Assembly (NCBI GenBank): GCA_002314795.1 | Contig: DCHI01000080.1 | Coordinates: 1-9,693, forward strand | DNA from: Bacteroidales bacterium UBA1756 | GTDB lineage: Bacteria > Bacteroidota > Bacteroidia > Bacteroidales > WCHB1-69 | Reading direction: 5' to 3' | DNA length: 9,693 bases | Part shown: positions 1-7,581 of the stretch, in pieces | Layout: the number at the start of each line of letters is the position of its first letter | Numbering within the stretch: position 1 is the first letter of the stretch | Notes under the pieces: generated by a model | What the model was told of the DNA's origin: nothing | What the model saw: the letters and a program-made list of their open reading frames with translations, nothing else | Database searches by the model: none | Made by a program: the position numbers and the translations under genes

Positions 1-41
1 AAACGAAGGGCATTTTCCAAGTCGCATCCTGAAAACCGATA

Positions 42-69
42 ATTGTTAATTGTTCATTGTTCATTGTGT
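42..69. repeat. Short heptanucleotide tandem repeat (ATTGTTM-type)
   Basis: Four consecutive 7-nt units read ATTGTTA, ATTGTTC, ATTGTTC and ATTGTGT, 25 nt beyond the ddl stop codon. Low-complexity heptamers of this kind are familiar in intergenic DNA of Bacteroidota genomes. On the minus strand the repeat would encode a short Asn/Glu/Gln-rich start (MNNEQLT...), which I regard as an artefact of the repeat. The rest of 1-93 shows no feature I can support. Confidence 0.6.
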
Positions 70-93
70 TATTATAATTCCCGCCGTTGCCGG

Positions 94-1074
94 TTACCGT
101 GAAAACGCCTCTTCAATCAGTTGGGAATAGACGTCGGTCAGATTCATTCCGAGGGTTTGGATTTGGTTGGGAATGATGCTCAGTGCCGTCTGGCCGGGGA
201 TGGTGTTGACTTCGAGGAAGAAGGGAACGCCATCGGGCGAGATGATGAAATCAACGCGGACGATGCCACCGCAGCCCATCTCTTTAAAGATTTTTTCGGA
301 ATAGTTGAAGATGGTATCGCGTGTTTCAGCGGGGATGTCTGCCGGAGTAATCAGGTCGTGGAGGCCGTCACTGTATTTGCAGGTGTAGTCGTAAAATTCA
401 GTCTTGGTCACGATTTCTGTTACGGCGAGGGCTTGGACTTTTCCGTTGATTCGTCCGACACCGCAAGTGACTTCGCGGCCGTGAAGCATCTTTTCAATCA
501 TCAGTTGACGATCGTAACGGAAGGCCTCCTCGATGGCGCTGTCCAACTCGGACTCATTATGAACTTTGGTGACGCCGACGCTGGAACCTGAGTTGCAGGA
601 CTTGACGAAGCAGGGGTAGCCGCAGAAGTCTGCAACTTTCTGATGGTCAATGATATCTCCTTTGAAATAATGCAATGACGGGGAGACGGGAATGCCTAAA
701 CTTTTGACAACGAGGTTGCAATAAAACTTGTTGAAGGTGAGAGCCGATGAAAGCATATCGCAACCGGTATAAGGCATTCCAATCATATCGAAGTACCCTT
801 CGAGGCGTCCGTTTTCACCCGGATTTCCGTGAATGGCGATGAAGACAGCGTCAAAGGTGATTTTTTCTCCATTCAAGGTGATGGAAAAATCGTTCCGGTT
901 CACTTCCACGGGGGCGCCGCCTTCGGGAGTATATGTCCAATCATTTCCTTTTAAATGAATCAGATACGGTTCATAAAGGTTCCGGTCTATCATTTTGAAA
1001 ATGTTCTCTGCTGTCAGCAGCGAAATCTCATATTCCCCGGAATTTCCTCCGGTCATCAAAGCGATTCTTTTCAT
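94..1074 (-). CDS. ddl: D-alanine--D-alanine ligase
   Basis: Cytoplasmic ATP-grasp ligase that joins two D-alanines into the dipeptide used by MurF in peptidoglycan precursor synthesis. The 326-residue length fits the family. The N-terminal substrate-binding motif GGNSGEYEIS has Glu16 in the place of the catalytic Glu15 of E. coli DdlB. It is followed by GENGRLEGYFDMIGMPYTG (residues 86-104) and the central loop FVKSCNSGSSVGV (156-168). A Tyr-containing EFYDYTCKY stretch (226-234) lies where the active-site loop is expected. The C-terminal metal and ATP site reads RVDF...FFLEVNTIPGQT (273-296), followed by Ser299. The ATG at 1074 gives the canonical MKRIALMTGG start and lies about 27 nt downstream of a TAnnTTTG promoter element. 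Transcription is divergent from the receptor gene. The next gene on this strand is not identifiable before the window edge. Confidence 0.95.
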   Translation of the reverse strand: MKRIALMTGGNSGEYEISLLTAENIFKMIDRNLYEPYLIHLKGNDWTYTPEGGAPVEVNRNDFSITLNGEKITFDAVFIAIHGNPGENGRLEGYFDMIGMPYTGCDMLSSALTFNKFYCNLVVKSLGIPVSPSLHYFKGDIIDHQKVADFCGYPCFVKSCNSGSSVGVTKVHNESELDSAIEEAFRYDRQLMIEKMLHGREVTCGVGRINGKVQALAVTEIVTKTEFYDYTCKYSDGLHDLITPADIPAETRDTIFNYSEKIFKEMGCGGIVRVDFIISPDGVPFFLEVNTIPGQTALSIIPNQIQTLGMNLTDVYSQLIEEAFSR

Positions 1075-1100
1075 CTTTTATTAAAATTAAAAAACGGCGG

Positions 1101-1130
1101 CAAAGTTACATCTATTTTGTGAAGTGGAAA
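1101..1130 (-). promoter_or_regulatory. Bacteroidota-type promoter of ddl
   Basis: On the minus strand, TAACTTTG (plus-strand 1101-1108) matches the TAnnTTTG -7 element recognised by the primary sigma factor of Bacteroidota. A weak TTTC at 1127-1130 stands 18 nt upstream as a possible -33 element. This would give a leader of about 20 nt before the ddl ATG. It is a motif match only. Confidence 0.6.
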
Positions 1131-1196
1131 GCGCGAAATGATGATGAATTTGAACTTTCGTTCAGCAATTCTACGGGTAAAAAATGTCCATTTCCC

Positions 1197-1230
1197 ATTG
1201 TTATTATTAAATAGTAAAGTTGTACCTTTG
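1197..1230 (+). promoter_or_regulatory. Bacteroidota-type promoter of the receptor-lipoprotein-ribBA-apbE unit
   Basis: TACCTTTG at 1223-1230 is a full match to the TAnnTTTG -7 element. ATTG at 1197-1200 serves as a possible -33 element with a 22-nt spacer. Transcription would begin near 1236, leaving a leader of only about 25 nt before the ATG at 1262. That is too short for a riboswitch such as the FMN element. The leader is A-rich (AAAATAAACTAAAAAC) with no Shine-Dalgarno sequence, as usual in this phylum. Confidence 0.65.
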
Positions 1231-1261
1231 CCGCGCGAAAAATAAACTAAAAACTTGATCT

Positions 1262-3775
1262 ATGAAGAAAATTCTATCACTGGTTTTGCTGTCTGTATTT
1301 ATTTGGGGGACTGCATTTTCCCAAGACAACAAGAATCAAAAAGACTCGACTTCCGTGAAGGTGCAAGATACGGAAACAACCGCTTTTGATTCCGAAAACC
1401 AAGACGATGAAGGTGTAAACACCGGTGGTTTTGTTCCGGGACTGCTTCACTCCTCTGCCGATGTTTATAGTAGCAATACCTCTTACACTTTCGGTATTGC
1501 TTATTTTAAGTCCAGAGGTTTTGACTCGAAATATCAGACCATTGCCATCAACGGGATGGAAATGGAGAACCTGGTTACTGGACGCGCCGCCTACTCTCAG
1601 TGGGGCGGTCTGAATCGTGTTTTCCGTTGGCCTGAAAACGTCTTGAACTTGAATGCCAGCACTTTTGCATTCGGTGACATCGCCGGTTCTACCAACTACA
1701 GCACACGTGCTTCCTCCTACCGCAAGCAGATTCACGCCAACTATTCCCTTTCAAACCGAAGCTACAACAACCGTTTTATGTTGACGTATGCCACTGGTTT
1801 GATGAAGAATGGTTGGGCCGTCGCCGCCTCCGCATCTACCCGCTTCGGAAGCGCACTCAGCTATGTGGACGGTAGCTACTACCTCGGAGGCAGTTATTTC
1901 ATTGCCGCTGAAAAACGTCTCAATACCCGCCACGCTTTCAACCTCTCCGTCTGGGGAGCTCCTACCAAACGCAGTCTGCAGTCCAACTCTACTCAGGAAG
2001 TTTACGACTTGACCAACGACCATTATTACAATGCCAACTGGGGTATGTACAACGGCGAAAAACGGAACGCCCGTATTCGTAGCACCTACGAACCGGTCTT
2101 CCTTTTCACACATTACTATACGCCGGATAACAACAGGATTCAACTCACCTCCAACCTTATGGCTACCTTCGGACGTCAGAGTACGACCTCTCTCAACTGG
2201 GCCAATGTCCCCGATCCGCGTCCGGACTACTACCGTAACCTTCCCAGCTATTTCAAAGATGACCAGATGCTTTTTAATTACTACACCACGCAGTGGCAAA
2301 CCAATGAGGCATTCCGCCAAATTGACTGGGATATGATGTATGCCACCAACCAGTTGGCCGCTGCTCAAGGGGAACAATCTCAGTATATCGTTGAAAATCG
2401 CGTCATCGACCATCTTCAAATCGCCGGTTCTTCCAACCTGGTTGCCAATGTCACCGATCATATCAAGATGATGGCAGGACTTGATGTCCGTGGCTATGTT
2501 CAACGTAATTACAAGACTATCAATGATTTGTTAGGCGGTTCCTATTGGCTGAACGAAGATAAGTTCGCCGATGGTGAGTCTCCTGAAAATCCCTATCTCC
2601 TTTATGACGACTTGGACAACATCGGCGCTCATTTAGGAGTTGGGGACAAGTTCGGTTATGATTATGCATACAACTTGTACAGAGAAAACCTTTGGGGAAC
2701 AGCAAAATTCGCTTACCGTCATTTTGATTTCCACGTGGGTGCAAGCTTGACGACAACGGAAATGTGGCGTACCGGTTATATGCGTAACGGCCGTTTCCCC
2801 GACAATTCCAAAGGTAATTCGGAACAGAAGTTTTTCGTTGACGGCGGCGTCAAAGCAGGCGTGACTTATAAAATCAATGGCCGTAACTACCTCGTTCTCA
2901 ATTCACAATTCCAGACGCAAGCCCCCAGCGTGTTAGATGCTTTCATCAGCCCGACCACCCGCAACGATTATGTTTCCAACCTTGTTAGCGAAAAAGACCT
3001 CGTCGCTGATTTCTCGTACATTATGCGCTATCCTTTTATGAGAATGCGCCTTTCCGCCTTCTACGGTAAGTTTATGGATGTCACTGACTTGTTCAGTTTC
3101 TACCACGATGATTACGGATGTTTTGTCAACTATGCGATGACGGGCATCGACAAACGCAACTATGGTTTTGAGTTGGGTATCGAAATTCCGATTGGCTCAA
3201 TGTTCACCGTCGTTGCCGCTGGTACGTGGGGCGACTATCGTTACACCAACCGTCCAGATGTAACCATCTCTGCTGACAATGGTTATGACATTTTGGGTAA
3301 CGGAAAGACGGAGTACACCGAAACCGTTTATTGGAAGAATTACCACGTGGCCGGTTCACCCCAGGTGGCCGCCACCCTCGGACTCAAGTTCAGCTACAAG
3401 TATTGGTTCGTCAATGTCAGCGCCAACTATTTTGACAAGATTTACGCCGACATCAACCCGGAAAGAAGAGCGACAGCCGCTCGCGGTACACTCAGCACCG
3501 AGTCCCAGTTGTACAAAGATTTGGTTGCTCAGGAAAAGATGAAGGGTCAATTCACGCTGGATGCTTCCATCGGTAAAAACTGGAAGGTGAAGAGAAACAC
3601 CATCGGCTTCAATGTCAGTGTAACCAACATCACTAATAACAAGAATCTTGTTACTTCCGCTTGGGAACAACGTCGTTTCGACTACAGCGAGTACAACGCT
3701 AACAAATATCCGAACAAATATTATTACGCACTCGGCACCACATTCTATGTAGGTATCAATTACACATTCAACTAA
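1262..3775 (+). CDS. TonB-dependent receptor-like outer-membrane protein
   Basis: Predicted outer-membrane beta-barrel of 837 residues. Residues 1-20 form a signal peptide (MKKILSLVLLSVFIWGTAFS, cleavage before Gln21). An acidic, Ser/Thr/Asp-rich linker of about 35 residues follows. A plug-like region comes next: GLLHSSADVYSSNTSYTFG (60-78), FKSRGFDSKYQTIAINGME (82-100), TGRAAYSQWGGLN (106-118) and IAGSTNYSTRAS (140-151). These resemble the RGY/INGV plug signatures of Bacteroidota receptors that neighbour DUF5689 proteins. The remainder is rich in alternating aromatic and polar segments typical of barrel strands and ends in YVGINYTFN, a plausible BAM beta-signal. The carboxypeptidase-regulatory-like N-terminal domain common in such receptors is absent, and I see no clear TonB box. 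The substrate is unknown. It is the first gene of the plus-strand unit, with 48 nt and no terminator before the next gene. The receptor-family call is firm; whether it is an energised transporter is less certain. Confidence 0.82.
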   Translation: MKKILSLVLLSVFIWGTAFSQDNKNQKDSTSVKVQDTETTAFDSENQDDEGVNTGGFVPGLLHSSADVYSSNTSYTFGIAYFKSRGFDSKYQTIAINGMEMENLVTGRAAYSQWGGLNRVFRWPENVLNLNASTFAFGDIAGSTNYSTRASSYRKQIHANYSLSNRSYNNRFMLTYATGLMKNGWAVAASASTRFGSALSYVDGSYYLGGSYFIAAEKRLNTRHAFNLSVWGAPTKRSLQSNSTQEVYDLTNDHYYNANWGMYNGEKRNARIRSTYEPVFLFTHYYTPDNNRIQLTSNLMATFGRQSTTSLNWANVPDPRPDYYRNLPSYFKDDQMLFNYYTTQWQTNEAFRQIDWDMMYATNQLAAAQGEQSQYIVENRVIDHLQIAGSSNLVANVTDHIKMMAGLDVRGYVQRNYKTINDLLGGSYWLNEDKFADGESPENPYLLYDDLDNIGAHLGVGDKFGYDYAYNLYRENLWGTAKFAYRHFDFHVGASLTTTEMWRTGYMRNGRFPDNSKGNSEQKFFVDGGVKAGVTYKINGRNYLVLNSQFQTQAPSVLDAFISPTTRNDYVSNLVSEKDLVADFSYIMRYPFMRMRLSAFYGKFMDVTDLFSFYHDDYGCFVNYAMTGIDKRNYGFELGIEIPIGSMFTVVAAGTWGDYRYTNRPDVTISADNGYDILGNGKTEYTETVYWKNYHVAGSPQVAATLGLKFSYKYWFVNVSANYFDKIYADINPERRATAARGTLSTESQLYKDLVAQEKMKGQFTLDASIGKNWKVKRNTIGFNVSVTNITNNKNLVTSAWEQRRFDYSEYNANKYPNKYYYALGTTFYVGINYTFN

Positions 3776-3823
3776 TCGTACTTTATCATTTGAAATTATT
3801 AAACGAAAATAAACATTTACAAT

Positions 3824-5056
3824 ATGAGCTCATTTAATAGAATAAAACTGATTGCTTTGGTCGTAATATCCGCATTTGTTGGCGTGTCTTGCGAAAAGGA
3901 TTTGGACGTGGCTCCCGTTCTTACCTATTCCGGAAAGGCCACGATGACCATCGCGGAACTGAATGAACTTCATACGGCTGGTAGCGTGGACTCCTACGAC
4001 AGCATTCCGAACGGAACTGTCATTTCAGGTATCATCACCTCCTCCGATAAAGATGGCAACTGCTATAAATTCCTCACCATTCAAGACAATACCGGCGCCA
4101 TTCAAATAAAAATCGATGATTCGCACCTCTATCCGAAATATCAAATCGGACAGCGTGTTTTTGTGGAATGTGGCGATATGGTTATCGGTGACTATCGTAA
4201 AAACAATCAGATTGGTTTTTGGGCAGATGGCAGTATGGTCGGAATCGCTTCTTCGCGCGAAGACCAGTACATTTTCCGTCACGATGTTGCCGGCGCTGAA
4301 CCCGCAGCTCTCGAAATCACTTCCAAAGATGAAATCACCTCTGATATGTACAACCGTTTGGTTTGTTTGAAAGACTGTCATTTCAGTGAAGCGGGCTCCA
4401 CCTATTGCAATCCGGGTTCCGCCACCTCAAGAGATATTGTGATGGCTGACAACTCCGTGATTGTGATGCGTACCAGCAACTACGCTTCCTTCGCAAGCAG
4501 TCTTCTTCCGGAAGGTGAAGGCGACATCTACGGTATTCTTACGGTTTACAACACGACACCCCAGTTGGTGATTCGTTCTCTTTCCGATGTCCGCATCAGC
4601 GCCACTCCTACCGCACAGACGGTTGAAATCGTAAATGTTGACTTTACTTCCAACCCGTTTGAAACGCAAGGTTGGAGCGTTATCGGCGACAATGGCGGCT
4701 GGTTCTATTATGCTGCCGGCCAATCATTTGCTATTCAGAATCAAACCGCTACTGCTTTGGAAAGCTGGCTCATTTCTCCGGTGTATTCCAATCTCGGAAG
4801 CTACAGCGATGTCACCGTCACCACGACGGGCGCTAATTGCCAGGTGACGAGCGGAACGGCCAAGAAATATTATTCCGTCGATTTCAATGGAACCGATGTG
4901 GCTGCGGCTACTTGGACAGAACTTCCTGCCAACGGAAAACTTCCCGCGGAAGTTGCTGCCAACCCCAATGTCCGCATCGCTTTTTATTTTAATGGTTACA
5001 ATGGTGACTACTGGCGTATTCCCGCTTTTGTCATCAAAGGCACCATCATCCAATAA
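3824..5056 (+). CDS. DUF5689 / choice-of-anchor-J lipoprotein, first copy
   Basis: Predicted lipoprotein of 410 residues, probably at the outer membrane or cell surface. The signal peptide ends at GVSC with lipidated Cys23, followed by acidic EKDLD. Residues about 40-258 match a DUF5689-like region. A first OB-like beta segment, VISGIITSSDKDGNCYKFL (66-84), leads into TIQDNTGAIQIKID and VGQRV/VECGDMVIGDY-type strands up to about 138. A second beta-rich half (about 178-258) contains NRLVCLKDCHFSE and VMRTSNYASF. Residues about 270-410 form a choice-of-anchor-J-like beta-sandwich (VDFTSNPFETQGWSV, ESWLISPVYSNLG). The protein resembles the downstream product along its whole length, so the two genes are tandem paralogues. 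It probably partners the upstream barrel, as paired surface lipoproteins do in this phylum. Binding of nucleic acid, nucleotide or another ligand through the OB-like fold is inference; no catalytic motif is visible. Confidence 0.8.
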   Translation: MSSFNRIKLIALVVISAFVGVSCEKDLDVAPVLTYSGKATMTIAELNELHTAGSVDSYDSIPNGTVISGIITSSDKDGNCYKFLTIQDNTGAIQIKIDDSHLYPKYQIGQRVFVECGDMVIGDYRKNNQIGFWADGSMVGIASSREDQYIFRHDVAGAEPAALEITSKDEITSDMYNRLVCLKDCHFSEAGSTYCNPGSATSRDIVMADNSVIVMRTSNYASFASSLLPEGEGDIYGILTVYNTTPQLVIRSLSDVRISATPTAQTVEIVNVDFTSNPFETQGWSVIGDNGGWFYYAAGQSFAIQNQTATALESWLISPVYSNLGSYSDVTVTTTGANCQVTSGTAKKYYSVDFNGTDVAAATWTELPANGKLPAEVAANPNVRIAFYFNGYNGDYWRIPAFVIKGTIIQ

Positions 5057-5077
5057 CCCTTTAATATTCACTGTATT

Positions 5078-6337
5078 ATGAAAAAATATTTCACTACCGT
5101 TCTCCTTCTATTAGGGTTGATTGCATCGTTTGTCGCTTGCAACAAAGCGTGGGATGCACCGGAATTTACCGCGCCAAAATATACGGGCCCAGCCGCCAAT
5201 AAGACCATTCAAGACATCATCAATGTCTATGAGTCTGCTCAAAAAATGGATTCTATCTGCCATTATAATGATACCTTCGTCGTTAAGGCCGTCGTGGTCA
5301 GTTCGGACGAGGGAGGCAATTTTTACAAGTCGATGGTTGTTCAGGACGAGACGGGCGCCATCCAGATTCAAATTAACAAGTCGGGACTTTTTGCCGATTA
5401 CCCTGTCGGTCAAACGGTTTACATCAAATGTAATGGTCTGGTTGTAGGTAATTACCACGGTGTTTATCAGATTGGTTGGATTTACGACGGCGCTATTGGC
5501 CGTTTGGACGCTCATTTCTTGGATCAGTATTTGTTCAAGGACGGACTTCCGCAAAAGGTCACTCCCGTTGAAATCAATTCAGCCGCAGGGCTCTCGTCTA
5601 ATAATGTCAACCGTCTGGTGCGTATCAAGAATTGCGAGTTTGCAGACGATGCCGTCGGTCTTCCTTGGTCCTACGACGAAACCGTCGGAAGCCGTGCCAT
5701 CAAATCTATCAACGGAACGAGTGTGAGCAATCTGATTGTCCGTACTTCCAACTATTCCAAGTTCCGCAAAATGCCCGTTCCAAGCGGCAAAGGTGACTTG
5801 GTCGGCATTCTTTCCGTCTATAACTCCACTTACCAGTTGATGTTACGAACGATGGATGATGTTGAAACATTTGGTCATCTTGCCGATGTTTATTCCTTCG
5901 ATTTCACGAATGGCCCTTCCAATTGGACCGTTTTGGGAAGTTGGACGCACAATACGGCTTGGGGAATGATGGTTCACGGTGCCACTTCCGCTGCTGCTGA
6001 GGATTGGATGGTTTCTCCGGAAATCAATTTAGCGTCCGTCTCCGATGCAGACCTTTATCTCGAACACCGTATCAGCACCTCCGATGAATATGACTTTCAG
6101 AATGATTACGTCGTTTGCTATACGACAAATTATACGGGCGATCCGGCCACGACCCAATGGACGCAACTGACATTGGCAAGCTGGTCCACCACTACCGAAA
6201 CGGTTCGCGTACAATTGCAAGGAATAGCAAATGTATCATCCAATTTCCGTTTGGGTGTCTGTTACAAGGCCCACGGCGCTTGTACGACACAGTGGGGTGT
6301 CAAAGGACTCTATTTCAATAAATTAGTTGCTAACTAA
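5078..6337 (+). CDS. DUF5689 / choice-of-anchor-J lipoprotein, second copy
   Basis: Paralogue of the preceding gene, 419 residues, starting 21 nt downstream. The signal peptide MKKYFTTVLLLLGLIASFVA is followed by lipobox Cys21 and NKAWDAP. The DUF5689-like region (about 42-265) keeps the landmark strings of its neighbour: VSSDEGGNFYKSMVVQDETG (74-93), GAIQIQIN, YPVGQTVYIKCNGLVVGNY (108-126), QIGW, NRLVRIKNCEF and RTSNYSKF. The choice-of-anchor-J-like domain (about 271-419) has FDFTNGPSNWTVLGSW and EDWMVSPEINLAS, and includes Cys347, Cys395 and Cys402, which could pair if exported. The gene ends only 8 nt before ribBA with no terminator, so the two are probably co-transcribed. The copies are clearly diverged rather than a recent duplication, which suggests separate roles. 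The ligand is unknown. Confidence 0.8.
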   Translation: MKKYFTTVLLLLGLIASFVACNKAWDAPEFTAPKYTGPAANKTIQDIINVYESAQKMDSICHYNDTFVVKAVVVSSDEGGNFYKSMVVQDETGAIQIQINKSGLFADYPVGQTVYIKCNGLVVGNYHGVYQIGWIYDGAIGRLDAHFLDQYLFKDGLPQKVTPVEINSAAGLSSNNVNRLVRIKNCEFADDAVGLPWSYDETVGSRAIKSINGTSVSNLIVRTSNYSKFRKMPVPSGKGDLVGILSVYNSTYQLMLRTMDDVETFGHLADVYSFDFTNGPSNWTVLGSWTHNTAWGMMVHGATSAAAEDWMVSPEINLASVSDADLYLEHRISTSDEYDFQNDYVVCYTTNYTGDPATTQWTQLTLASWSTTTETVRVQLQGIANVSSNFRLGVCYKAHGACTTQWGVKGLYFNKLVAN

Positions 6338-6345
6338 TAGTAGAT

Positions 6346-7557
6346 ATGGATTTTAAATTGAATACGATAGAAGAGGCGATCGAGGATTTTCGCGAAGGTA
6401 AGTTCTTGATTGTCGTTGATGATGAAGACCGTGAAAACGAAGGTGACTTTATCATCGCAGCTGAAAAGATAACACCTGAAAAGGTGAATTTTATGATGAG
6501 CTATGGTCGCGGTGTCTTGTGCGCCCCGATGAGTGCGGAACGTTGCAAAGCTCTCGACCTGGATATGCAGGTTAGCAATAATACCTCGCTGTTGGGAACC
6601 CCGTTCACAGTCACTGTTGACTTGTTAGGACACGGATGCACTACCGGTGTTTCGATGTTCGACCGTGCCAGCACCATCAAGGCATTGTCAAATCCGGACA
6701 ACAAGCCCGAAATGTTCGGGCGACCGGGACACGTCAATCCGTTGCGTGCTCGTGACGGCGGCGTCCTCGTGCGCGCCGGCCATACCGAAGCTACTGTGGA
6801 TTTGACACGTTTGGCAGGGCTCCAACCCGTGGGCGCACTCATTGAAATCATCAATCCCGATGGTACGATGGCTCGTCTCCCACAATTGGTTGAGGTTGCT
6901 AAAAAATACGGAATCAAGATTATCACCATTCAGGATTTGATAGCTTATCGTGTCAAGACAGAAACCCTCATCCGCAAAGAACAGGAAGTCAACCTCCCTA
7001 CCGAATGGGGCGACTTCCGGCTGATTGCCTACACCCAACTCAATAACGGCCTGACGCACCTCGTCCTTCGCAAAGGCGAATGGAAAGAAGGTGAAGACGT
7101 GCTCGTCCGTGTTCACTCCTCTTGTGTCACGGGTGACATTTTCGGTTCGTGCAAGTGCGACTGCGGTGCCCAACTCCACAAGTCTATGGAAATGGTTGAC
7201 AAAGCCGGAAAAGGAATGGTTCTCTATATGAACCAGGAGGGTAGGGGAATAGGTCTTGTTAACAAGCTGAAGGCTTATCACTTACAAGAATTGGGTCGCG
7301 ATACGGTCGAAGCCAACTTGGAACTCGGTTTTCGTGCGGACGAGCGTGACTACGGCGTCGGGGCACAGATTCTTCGTGACCAACTCGCTACTCGCGTGCG
7401 TCTCATCACCAACAACCCGACGAAACGTGCCGGTCTCCTTGGGCACGGAATCGAAATCGTGGAAACGGTTCCGATTATCATCCAGCCAAACGAAAATAAC
7501 CGTTTCTATCTCAAAACCAAACAAGACAAGATGGGGCATACGCTGCATCTGAAATAG
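6346..7557 (+). CDS. ribBA: Bifunctional 3,4-dihydroxy-2-butanone-4-phosphate synthase / GTP cyclohydrolase II
   Basis: Cytoplasmic enzyme that starts both branches of riboflavin synthesis: ribulose 5-phosphate to 3,4-dihydroxy-2-butanone 4-phosphate, and GTP to the diaminopyrimidinone intermediate. The 403-residue length is typical of the fusion. The N-terminal RibB domain (about 1-200) carries DDEDRENEGDFIIAAE (25-40) with its Mg-binding acidic cluster, RPGHVNPLRA (126-135) and GHTEATVDLTRLAG (145-158). The C-terminal RibA domain (about 205-400) has the zinc site C260-x10-C271-x-C273 in VRVHSSCVTGDIFGSCKCDCG. It also has NQEGRGIGL (296-304), YGVGAQILRDQ (336-346) and TNNPTKRAGLLGHGIEI. All expected catalytic motifs are present in both halves. 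The start at 6346 lies 8 nt after the lipoprotein stop, leaving no room for an FMN riboswitch or a dedicated promoter. apbE follows after 24 nt. Confidence 0.97.
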   Translation: MDFKLNTIEEAIEDFREGKFLIVVDDEDRENEGDFIIAAEKITPEKVNFMMSYGRGVLCAPMSAERCKALDLDMQVSNNTSLLGTPFTVTVDLLGHGCTTGVSMFDRASTIKALSNPDNKPEMFGRPGHVNPLRARDGGVLVRAGHTEATVDLTRLAGLQPVGALIEIINPDGTMARLPQLVEVAKKYGIKIITIQDLIAYRVKTETLIRKEQEVNLPTEWGDFRLIAYTQLNNGLTHLVLRKGEWKEGEDVLVRVHSSCVTGDIFGSCKCDCGAQLHKSMEMVDKAGKGMVLYMNQEGRGIGLVNKLKAYHLQELGRDTVEANLELGFRADERDYGVGAQILRDQLATRVRLITNNPTKRAGLLGHGIEIVETVPIIIQPNENNRFYLKTKQDKMGHTLHLK

Positions 7558-7581
7558 TTTGTAACTTTCTTGTTTTTAGAA

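Noticed and set aside
1..42. Plus-strand frame ending in TAA at 40-42, as the tail of an upstream gene
   Set aside because: Only 13 codons are visible with no recognisable motif, so chance cannot be excluded.
1..64. Minus-strand open frame starting ATG at 64 (MNNEQLTIIGFQDATWKMPFV) running off the window
   Set aside because: Its first codons are produced by the heptamer repeat, no promoter-like element precedes it, and 21 codons are too few to judge. It could be a real downstream gene, but the window cannot support it.
121..591. A 156-codon plus-strand open frame opposite ddl
   Set aside because: It is a shadow of the well-supported ddl gene; no family motif, and composition follows the complementary codons.
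1751..2503. A 250-codon minus-strand open frame inside the receptor gene
   Set aside because: It is antisense to a continuous, convincing receptor coding region and shows no recognisable domain or promoter.
6338..6345. FMN riboswitch or separate promoter before ribBA
   Set aside because: The gap is only 8 nt, and no TAnnTTTG element was found in the last part of the upstream gene; an RFN element would need well over 100 nt.
6688..7281. A 197-codon minus-strand open frame inside ribBA
   Set aside because: It is antisense to a fully motif-supported enzyme, so it is a shadow frame.
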